A stretch of 15,209 nt of DNA from Candidatus Baldrarchaeota archaeon (lineage in GTDB: Archaea; Asgardarchaeota; Baldrarchaeia; Baldrarchaeales; DXJG01): the NCBI GenBank assembly GCA_030587435.1, contig JAUQZC010000182.1:1-15209 (forward strand), read 5' to 3'. Positions 1-4,234 of the stretch are shown here, in pieces. Position 1 is the first letter of the stretch. Each line of letters opens with the position of its first letter. Below the pieces are notes generated by a model. It was not told the origin of the DNA and did no database searches. It saw only the letters and a program-made list of their open reading frames with translations. The position numbers were made by a program, and so were the translations under genes.

Positions 1-246
1 ATCTGTTCTAAATGGAAGATACCTCTTCCTAACAGTTCTATAAATAGTTTCAAGAATATCAATCAATTCTCCAAATTCAGAGGGGTACATTAAAACCCGT
101 TCATCCCCTATTTGAATATAAAATAACAGGTTTTTCTTATCAAAAGCGATAATCATACTGTTAAAGTTCTTTGTTAACACAGTTTTTATAATCATAACAT
201 GTTCCGAATCTTTATTCTCTCTTTCTACATGCAATATGTGATTCAA
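1..246 (-). CDS. Unknown 83-aa-family protein, copy 1 (3' end cut by window edge)
   Basis: Reading from a TTG at 246 gives 82 codons without a stop. By comparison with the copy at 3010-3261, only about one residue and the stop are missing. The start is chosen because AGGAGGT lies at 253-259, six bases upstream, and the paralogue starts at the same TTG. An in-frame ATG upstream would place the Shine-Dalgarno inside the gene. By hand count about 60 of 82 residues match the second copy, including a run of 17 around EHVMIIKTVLTKNFNS. The pattern suggests several beta strands (about residues 16-54) followed by one amphipathic helix (about 58-74). That order loosely recalls small single-strand-nucleic-acid-binding folds of the PurA/PC4 kind, but this is a guess from pattern only. 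I do not recognise the family. It is transcribed divergently from the RHH gene at 397, which probably controls it. Confidence 0.75.
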   Translation of the reverse strand, partial: MNHILHVERENKDSEHVMIIKTVLTKNFNSMIIAFDKKNLLFYIQIGDERVLMYPSEFGELIDILETIYRTVRKRYLPFRTD

Positions 247-285
247 TCGTTTACCTCCTGCCATAGTTTACGGTTATGCGTCATC

Positions 286-307
286 ATGTAACAGGAAGGT
301 GTTACAT
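286..307. promoter_or_regulatory. Inverted repeat (7-bp arms, 8-nt spacer) in divergent promoter
   Basis: ATGTAAC at 286-292 and GTTACAT at 301-307 are perfect inverted arms. They overlap the probable start region of the minus-strand transcript, since a CTTTATATG TATA-like box reads on the minus strand at 304-312. A plausible operator for the neighbouring RHH protein; binding is inferred, not shown. Confidence 0.45.
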
Positions 308-312
308 ATAAA

Positions 313-338
313 GATATCTTTTGATACCAAAAGATATC
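313..338. promoter_or_regulatory. 26-bp palindromic candidate operator between divergent genes
   Basis: GATATCTTTTG (313-323) and CAAAAGATATC (328-338) are perfect 11-bp inverted arms around a 4-base spacer ATAC. The element lies between the two outward-facing TATA boxes of the unknown gene (minus) and the RHH gene (plus). This is where a two-fold symmetric RHH dimer or tetramer would be expected to bind and repress both genes. It is not followed by a T-run and ends no gene, so a terminator is unlikely. Confidence 0.6.
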
Positions 339-351
339 AAAAGTAATTACA

Positions 352-365
352 TGCTTTATAAAGCA
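352..365 (+). promoter_or_regulatory. Palindromic TATA box for RHH gene 1
   Basis: TGCTTTATAAAGCA is a perfect 14-bp palindrome containing TTTATAAA (355-362). It stands about 40 bases before the GTG start at 397, which gives a short leader carrying the ribosome site. Being symmetric, it could also be read in the minus direction. Confidence 0.5.
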
Positions 366-396
366 GTAGAAAGCATTTTAAAGGAGGTTGAGCTGG

Positions 397-561
397 GTGA
401 AGGAAGTGCCAAAGATTATGCTATCAATACCAAAAGCCATCTATGAGTGGTTAGAAGAAGAAAGGAAGAAAAGAGGTTTAGACACGATACAACAAGTAAT
501 ACGAATAATATTATCGGAAAGCTATAAAAAGTGGAAAGAATCAAGTGAAAAAAGCTTGTAG
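397..561 (+). CDS. Ribbon-helix-helix (CopG/Arc-type) regulator, 54 aa, copy 1
   Basis: GTG start at 397 lies nine bases after AGGAGG (382-387); the stop is TAG at 559-561. The protein begins MKEVPKIMLSIPKAIYEWLE. It has the RHH layout: a short N-terminal strand (PKIMLSIP, about residues 5-12) that would pair in a dimer and enter the DNA major groove, then helix A (about 13-26), a turn at RGLDT, and helix B (about 29-46). RHH proteins of this size are usually autoregulators or antitoxins. Here the neighbour is divergent rather than co-transcribed, and the shared gap holds strong palindromes, so a local regulator is the best reading. It is only distantly similar to the RHH protein at 3381, although their divergent partners are closely alike. 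Confidence 0.75.
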   Translation: MKEVPKIMLSIPKAIYEWLEEERKKRGLDTIQQVIRIILSESYKKWKESSEKSL

Positions 562-610
562 GCAATAGAAAGGGAAGTAGCAATATCGCAATAATTAAAG
601 AGACGTGTAA

Positions 611-703
611 GTGAGTAAGTTTGTTTATTATGTTTCAACACGTAGAAACGCAGTTAAAATAATTACGATCTCCGTGCACGAGTTTTCTCCGCTTCTTAAA
701 TAG
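611..703 (+). other. Short open frame / possible decayed start of the 201-aa gene family
   Basis: A GTG at 611 opens 30 codons (MSKFVYYVS...) ending TAG at 701-703. The DNA around the start, about 604-625, resembles the start region of the intact gene at 3622 (18 of 20 bases by eye, allowing one gap, around GTAAGTGAG.AAGTT), but the similarity ends after that. It could be a remnant left by duplication, a tiny gene, or chance. Elsewhere in 562-837 I see only AT-rich sequence with TATA-like stretches (TTTTATAAT at 735-743, TTAAATAA at 795-802) that could drive the HEPN gene. Confidence 0.2.
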
Positions 704-837
704 GCTCTAATGTATAAGATACCTCGTTGACTTATTTTATAATTAATTTGCTACTATATTTCTCGTGAAAACACTACAAGCAGCAAACAAAGACTTAAAT
801 AATTTTGCAACGAGTTTAAAGAAGAAGGTGTCTTTAA

Positions 838-885
838 ATGCTTGATAAGGACGAATACACTAGGTGGATTAGATCATCTAAAGGG
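838..885 (+). pseudogene. 5' fragment of split HEPN gene (codons 1-16)
   Basis: ATG at 838 follows AAGGTG (825-830) at a normal distance and reads MLDKDEYTRWIRSSKG, then L and TAA at 889-891. HEPN proteins of the Pfam PF05168 type usually begin with an E-Y-x-R-W-[IL]-x-x-A-x-x-T-L-x-S-A pattern. This fragment gives the part up to WIRSSKG, and the frame resuming at 2169 gives TLRSAKGDLDRGDYNWACF. Joined at 885/2169 the two pieces make an ungapped HEPN N-terminus. I infer that the intervening TnpB element inserted here. The fragment keeps the original start, ribosome site and probably the original promoter of the HEPN-MNT operon. Confidence 0.65.
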
Positions 886-953
886 TTGTAAACAGTTTTC
901 GATTTTAGCAAGGTTTGGTAGCATTTAGTAATGGTTAAATATAAGAGGTAAGA

Positions 954-961
954 CTTATATA
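954..961 (+). promoter_or_regulatory. TATA box for leaderless tnpB transcript
   Basis: CTTATATA stands 25-32 bases before the ATG at 986, the spacing expected if transcription starts at or next to the start codon. No Shine-Dalgarno precedes the ATG, which agrees with a leaderless mRNA. Confidence 0.5.
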
Positions 962-985
962 GTGTATTACCCTAAATGTTGAATT

Positions 986-2200
986 ATGGAAATAACGTTA
1001 TCGGTAGCTTTTAGCTACGATATAACGCCGCAAATTGAGAAAATGTTGAAGGACTTTAGAGATATGGTTAATTTCTGCATTGAGAAGTCTCTGCAGCTAA
1101 ATATAACATCTTATGCCAAGTTAAGGAAAAATGTGTATGAGGAATGGAAGCAGAAATGGGATTACTCAACTCACTTTTGCCATTCAGCTTGTAGAGTAGC
1201 TACATCAATGCTAAAAAGCTGGAGAAGACTAAAGAGAAAGGGGAAAATTAAAGGAGGTAAACCAGTAGCAAGAAAACTATTTATACAACTCGACCCTCAA
1301 CTTGTGAAATTTGACGGAAAGATGCTTAGAATATCTGTTAAACCAAGACGGTTTCTTTATATTCCCTTAAAATATGGGGAATATCAACAAAAATACATAG
1401 ATGCTTGGAAAAGAGGAGAATTAAGAATAGGAGAGGTTACAATTAACACGAAAAAAGTTTTAATTCCATTTAGGAAAGATGTCGATTTAACTAATCCAAA
1501 AGATTGGATTGCAATAGATATTAACGAGAGCAACGTAACTTGTGTAAGTTCAAATCCTCACGTTTTGAGAATTGAACACGGATTGAGAACAATACACACA
1601 ACGTACTTTGAAATTAGAAGAAGAATTCAAAAACTGTCAAAGTATAAACCGATAACATCTAAAAGACTTATAGAAAAATATTCTGGAAGAGAGAAAAAGA
1701 AAACCCACGATTTATGTCATAAAATCGCTAAAATAATCGTGGATTTCGCCAAAAAACACAATCTAGGAATAATCATGGAAAATCTGAAAAACATAAGGAA
1801 AAAAATTAAATATGGGAGAAATTTAAATAGGAGACTTCACTCTTGGAATTTCAGAAAGCTACAGTTTTTCATCGAATACAAAGCTAAGTTAAACGGCATC
1901 CCTGTCGTATATATCAACCCGAAGGGGACGAGTTCCCTCTGTCCGAGATGTGGTGGAAAAATAGCACCGAATGGGCAGAGGGTTTTGAAATGTAGAAAAT
2001 GCGGCTACGAGAATGATAGAGATATTGTTGCCTGCTTGAACATGCTCAGAATGAGGGGAGTTCCCGTTCCCCCTGAATGCCTCTCGATGAAGCTTCGCAA
2101 AGAGAGGAACTCCTCAAGGCAGTTAAATGTTACTGCTTATCCCTTAAACCACCTTGAGGAGAGAACGGACGCTGAGATCGGCGAAGGGAGACCTCGATAG
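986..2200 (+). CDS. tnpB: TnpB RNA-guided endonuclease (IS605 OrfB family), 404 aa
   Basis: TnpB proteins are small RuvC nucleases guided by an RNA from the element's right end; they cut DNA at re-formed or homologous target sites and so help the element persist. The key residues look intact: RuvC-I IAIDINES with D178, RuvC-II IIMENLKNI with E265, a four-cysteine zinc ribbon (C319, C322, C336, C339), and RuvC-III NDRDIVACLN with D344/D346. The DIN variant replacing the usual DLG at RuvC-I occurs in other archaeal TnpBs. Length is normal. The last ten or so codons (from about residue 395) are read from HEPN gene sequence beyond the inferred element end, and the stop at 2198-2200 lies in host DNA. 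The frame overlaps the HEPN frame by 47 bases, which could couple translation. Confidence 0.9.
   Translation: MEITLSVAFSYDITPQIEKMLKDFRDMVNFCIEKSLQLNITSYAKLRKNVYEEWKQKWDYSTHFCHSACRVATSMLKSWRRLKRKGKIKGGKPVARKLFIQLDPQLVKFDGKMLRISVKPRRFLYIPLKYGEYQQKYIDAWKRGELRIGEVTINTKKVLIPFRKDVDLTNPKDWIAIDINESNVTCVSSNPHVLRIEHGLRTIHTTYFEIRRRIQKLSKYKPITSKRLIEKYSGREKKKTHDLCHKIAKIIVDFAKKHNLGIIMENLKNIRKKIKYGRNLNRRLHSWNFRKLQFFIEYKAKLNGIPVVYINPKGTSSLCPRCGGKIAPNGQRVLKCRKCGYENDRDIVACLNMLRMRGVPVPPECLSMKLRKERNSSRQLNVTAYPLNHLEERTDAEIGEGRPR
2060..2184 (+). ncRNA. Predicted reRNA/omega RNA at the tnpB 3' end
   Basis: TnpB guide RNAs are normally processed from the 3' part of tnpB and end with about 16 bases of flanking DNA as guide. 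Here the scaffold would lie around 2060-2168 and include the hairpin at 2110-2161. The guide would begin near 2169 in HEPN sequence (ACGCTGAGATCGGCGA). The 5' limit is arbitrary; nothing in the sequence fixes it. Confidence 0.35.
2110..2161 (+). repeat. Right-end inverted repeat of the TnpB element
   Basis: CTCCTCAAGG (2110-2119) and CCTTGAGGAG (2152-2161) are perfect 10-bp arms around a 32-base loop. The loop itself begins with a small CAGT/ACTG stem (2120-2123, 2132-2135). Its position just inside the boundary deduced from the HEPN gene supports its role as the right-end hairpin and reRNA stem. The right arm also contains the TTG (2154) now used, if at all, to start HEPN. Confidence 0.7.
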
Positions 2201-2537
2201 GGGCGATTATAACTGGGCGTGCTTTAAGGCTCAGCAGGCTGCTGAGTTTGCTGTCAAAGCCCTACTTCATGGATTAGGCTTACATGCATATGGGCATAGT
2301 GTGTCAAGGCTTCTCACAAAGCTTCCAAAAGATCTAGTGGTTCGAGAAAACCTTATTCAAGCAGCTAAGACGCTGGATAAATATTATGTCCCGACAAGGT
2401 ATCCCAACGCTTGGGCTGAAGGCATTCCAGAGGAATATTACACCAGGGAGGATGCTGAGAAATCTATTAAATATGCGGAAGAAATTATTGGCTGGGTGGA
2501 GGAGTCATGGAGGTTATTGAAAGGAGAAAAAAGCTGA
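2154..2537 (+). CDS. HEPN-domain protein, 5'-truncated by insertion, restarted at TTG
   Basis: HEPN proteins paired with minimal nucleotidyltransferases form HepT/MntA-type (type VII) toxin-antitoxin modules, in which HEPN is the RNase-like partner. This frame shows the PF05168 signature: GDYNWACFKAQQAAEFAVKALL (helix pair; key residues ACF, QQAAE, KALL), GHSVSRLL, and the late YVPTRYPNAW and EYYTREDAEKSIKYAEEII segments. I see no R-x4-6-H RNase motif, so catalysis is uncertain. An in-frame stop at 2145-2147 leaves TTG 2154 as the first possible start. The first five residues (MRRER) come from the TnpB element, replacing the native ones at 838-885. GGAGAG-like sequence lies inside rather than before this start, so expression may rely on coupling to tnpB. 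It overlaps the MNT gene by 31 bases. Confidence 0.7.
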   Translation: MRRERTLRSAKGDLDRGDYNWACFKAQQAAEFAVKALLHGLGLHAYGHSVSRLLTKLPKDLVVRENLIQAAKTLDKYYVPTRYPNAWAEGIPEEYYTREDAEKSIKYAEEIIGWVEESWRLLKGEKS

Positions 2538-2872
2538 GAGAACATGTAATTAAGGAAGCATCCAACTGGGCATCGAAACTACCATTTAAGGTTACAGCTA
2601 TTCTCGTAGGCTCCTATGCTAGGGGCGACTTTAATTTATGGAGTGATGTTGACGTTTTACTTGTATCTGAAAGTTTCACAGGTGGACCTGTAGAGAGACT
2701 TAAGTTATTAGATGTTCCTTCGGGGTTTCAGATTATTCCTCTGACTTTAAAAGAGTTTAAAAGACTTTTAACAAAAGGAGATCACTTAGCTATAGAAGCT
2801 ATTAAATCTGGAGTGGTGTTAAGAGACGATTTAAAATTAATTCAACAAATTCAACGAGTTAAGACAAATTAA
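2507..2872 (+). CDS. Minimal nucleotidyltransferase (MNT/MntA-like), 121 aa
   Basis: The polymerase-beta-type nucleotidyltransferase core is clear: GSYARGDFNLWSDVDVLLV at about residues 35-53, giving the GSxxRG loop and the SDxD carboxylates (D47, D49). The third acidic position expected near IIPLT (about 76-80) is not obvious. In known HepT/MntA modules this protein is the antitoxin, which transfers AMP groups to a tyrosine of the HEPN toxin; that role is inferred here from the pairing. The start ATG 2507 follows GGAGG at 2498-2502, and the gene overlaps the HEPN 3' end, so both are translated from one message. The gene itself is intact even though its HEPN partner is split. Length is usual for the family. 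Confidence 0.85.
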   Translation: MEVIERRKKLREHVIKEASNWASKLPFKVTAILVGSYARGDFNLWSDVDVLLVSESFTGGPVERLKLLDVPSGFQIIPLTLKEFKRLLTKGDHLAIEAIKSGVVLRDDLKLIQQIQRVKTN

Positions 2873-2892
2873 TAATTATTGTAAAAATATAA

Positions 2893-2985
2893 TTGAAGAA
2901 GTTGATCGCCAAAAGCTTAAGCAGAAACGTTAACAATTAATTTTCTAGGTTAAAGCTTCCTCTAAACATCAGCAGTGTCGGAAAT
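2893..2985 (+). pseudogene. 5' remnant of a paralogue of the 201-aa gene
   Basis: This stretch aligns without gaps to the start of the gene at 3622. TTG 2893 pairs with GTG 3622 (MKKLIAKS versus MRKLIVNV), and 2939-2962 is identical to 3668-3691 over 24 bases. Codon 16 is TAA where the intact gene has CAA, so the reading frame is broken. After the stop the same frame still encodes FSRLKLP, matching the intact protein. Similarity fades after about 2985, just before the minus-strand gene ending at 3010. It shows that a copy of the 201-aa gene once lay upstream of the second 83-aa/RHH cassette, so the whole unit was probably tandemly repeated. Confidence 0.75.
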
Positions 2986-3009
2986 TATAAAAGACTAAAT
3001 GCGCGGTGG

Positions 3010-3261
3010 CTATGAATCCACTTTTAATGGAAGATATTTCTCTCTAACAGTCTTACAAATAGTTTTAAAAGTGTCAATAAGTTCTTCAAACTCGGAAGGA
3101 AGCATTAAAACCCGTTCATCCCCTATTTGAATATAGAACATCACTTTTTTCTTATCAAAAGTGATAATTATGCTGTTAAAGTTCTTTGTTAACACAGTTT
3201 TTATAATCATAACATGTTCCGAATTCTTATCTTCTGTTTGTACATATAATATATGGTTCAA
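3010..3261 (-). CDS. Unknown 83-aa-family protein, copy 2
   Basis: This complete 83-residue protein begins at TTG 3261 (MNHILYV) and ends YLPLKVDS. The start is supported by alignment to copy 1, which has a strong ribosome site before the same TTG; here the upstream GGGATG is weak. It is about 73 percent identical to copy 1 by hand count. At DNA level, runs of 52 bases (3173-3224 versus 158-209) and 33 bases (3103-3135 versus 88-120) are identical, pointing to fairly recent duplication or gene conversion. There is no signal peptide, membrane segment or cysteine cluster. A beta-rich middle is followed by an acidic helix SEFEELIDTFKTI. Function unknown; the fold may be a small nucleic-acid-binding type, which is speculation. 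It is divergent from an RHH gene, as in copy 1. Confidence 0.8.
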   Translation of the reverse strand: MNHILYVQTEDKNSEHVMIIKTVLTKNFNSIIITFDKKKVMFYIQIGDERVLMLPSEFEELIDTFKTICKTVREKYLPLKVDS

Positions 3262-3289
3262 TTTTTACATCCCTATACAGTTATTTACT

Positions 3290-3317
3290 ATTTTATACTA
3301 CTAAGACAGTATATAAG
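3290..3317. promoter_or_regulatory. Overlapping divergent TATA boxes with inverted repeat
   Basis: TATACT (3294-3299) and AGTATA (3308-3313) are perfect arms with an 8-base spacer, the same geometry as the 286-307 repeat of copy 1 but a different sequence. The left arm overlaps a minus-strand TATA box (TATAAAAT, 3290-3297) and the right arm a plus-strand one (AGTATATAA, 3308-3316). A repressor bound here would block both genes. Confidence 0.5.
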
Positions 3318-3380
3318 TGTTTTTCATCATCCAAAACCTTAAATTCACGCTTTCGTACAGTTCTCGAGGAGGATATATCA

Positions 3381-3536
3381 ATGGGTAAGAGGAAAGTAAC
3401 TGTCAGCATTGATGAAGAACTCTTTAAATGGATAGAGGAACAAATTAAGGAAAAACGCTTTGCAGGTATAAGTCACGCAATAGAATACGCTCTTTTTAAA
3501 CTTATGAAGGAAGAACATTCCCAACAACAAAAATAG
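3381..3536 (+). CDS. Ribbon-helix-helix (CopG/Arc-type) regulator, 51 aa, copy 2
   Basis: ATG at 3381 follows GAGGAGG (3366-3372) by eight bases; the stop is TAG at 3534-3536. The protein starts MGKRKVTVSIDEELFKWIEE, a textbook RHH pattern. The basic N-terminal strand RKVTVSID would form the intermolecular sheet, helix A is DEELFKWIEEQIKEK, the turn is around FAGIS, and helix B is SHAIEYALFKLMKE. The C-terminal tail is short and glutamine-rich. It probably represses itself and the divergent 83-aa gene through the 3290-3317 site. It sits in the same place as the RHH gene at 397 but is only distantly similar, whereas the divergent partners are close paralogues. Confidence 0.8.
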   Translation: MGKRKVTVSIDEELFKWIEEQIKEKRFAGISHAIEYALFKLMKEEHSQQQK

Positions 3537-3621
3537 TAACCAACTCCATTAATAATAACTGGAAACATGCAAATTAAAACTTAAATGTCACATAATCTAA
3601 TTATGTTTAAAAACGTCGTAA

Positions 3622-4227
3622 GTGAGGAAGTTGATCGTTAATGTGCTTGTTTTAAGCTTTGGCGGTCAATTTTCTAGGTTAAAGCTTCCTCCAAACACCT
3701 ATATTGTTGGAAAGAAAGGAGTGCTGGAAGTTACCCATCTAAGTGGTTCAAAGGAAAACCTAGTAATCAAATTTTATGTGGTTAGAGATAAAAACTCTTT
3801 AGCACGTTTTCTTAGTAGCAATTTAGCAAAGAAAATAGACATGTTACTCGCATATTACGGTGAAGATGTTCTAGAATCTCTAAACACTGTCAAAAAGATT
3901 TTTTCTTCTATCAAAATATTAATTATTGGCAAAGAAGACTTAGACTTAGCCGATATAACTATAGGCGACGTTAAAATTTTAGGTGGTGAACTGTCTTTTC
4001 AAGAGATTGTAGAAAACATTAATCAGATTTTGGAAACAATGGTTGAGGTGCCTTCTGTTTTTAGTGTTACTCAGCTTCGTGAAGAAATTTCAATTCTTAA
4101 AAATTTTATTTCAAAGTTAGATGATGAGTTAAGAAGGCGTACCATTACTGTTAAGGAGTATTTTGAGGAGAAAAAGAAGCTGGAAGAGCGTATCAGTGTT
4201 TTAGAGAGGAGATTAAAACTATTGTAA
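3622..4227 (+). CDS. Unknown 201-aa protein with C-terminal coiled coil (SHOCT-like end)
   Basis: I do not recognise the N-terminal part: a beta-rich stretch (MRKLIVNVLVLSFGG, then YIVGKKGVLEVTHL, NLVIKFYVV) followed by mixed alpha/beta sequence (MLLAYYGEDVLESL, IKILIIGKEDLDLADITIG). The C-terminal 55 residues form a charged coiled coil whose last part (LDDELRRRTITVKEYFEEKKKLEERI) follows the SHOCT-like 'short helix, turn, T/S-x-E-x-[YF], helix' pattern, often an oligomerisation or binding tail. No signal peptide or membrane helix. The GTG start at 3622 has no ribosome site; TAATTAT-like sequence 20-30 bases upstream would suit a leaderless message. A dead 5' copy lies at 2893-2985. It ends only seven bases before the convergent asnS gene. 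It belongs to the repeated island with the 83-aa/RHH pair and may work with them. Confidence 0.65.
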   Translation: MRKLIVNVLVLSFGGQFSRLKLPPNTYIVGKKGVLEVTHLSGSKENLVIKFYVVRDKNSLARFLSSNLAKKIDMLLAYYGEDVLESLNTVKKIFSSIKILIIGKEDLDLADITIGDVKILGGELSFQEIVENINQILETMVEVPSVFSVTQLREEISILKNFISKLDDELRRRTITVKEYFEEKKKLEERISVLERRLKLL

Positions 4228-4234
4228 GTGAACG

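Larger units (their letters stand above)
886..2168 (+). mobile_element. IS200/IS605-type TnpB-only element (IS1341-like), about 1.28 kb
   Basis: The bounds are set by the two halves of the interrupted HEPN gene, with an uncertainty of a few bases because both flanks carry G residues (AAAGGG on the left, CGG on the right). The element carries tnpB only and no TnpA tyrosine transposase, so it would depend on a TnpA elsewhere. A right-end hairpin (2110-2161) ends about seven bases before the inferred right boundary, as expected for this class. No target duplication is expected or seen. I could not find a convincing left-end hairpin in 886-950. Confidence 0.65.

Noticed and set aside
313..338. 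26-bp palindrome as a transcription terminator
   Set aside because: It lies between divergent starts, and no gene ends next to it; an operator fits better.
2335..2352. GTGGTTCGAG string resembling a tRNA T-arm
   Set aside because: It lies inside the HEPN coding frame and no acceptor, D or anticodon arms can be built around it.
1..3536. The 83-aa copies as ends of a composite transposon carrying tnpB and HEPN-MNT
   Set aside because: They are coding genes with their own promoters, in direct orientation, without terminal repeats or target duplications. Tandem duplication explains them more simply.
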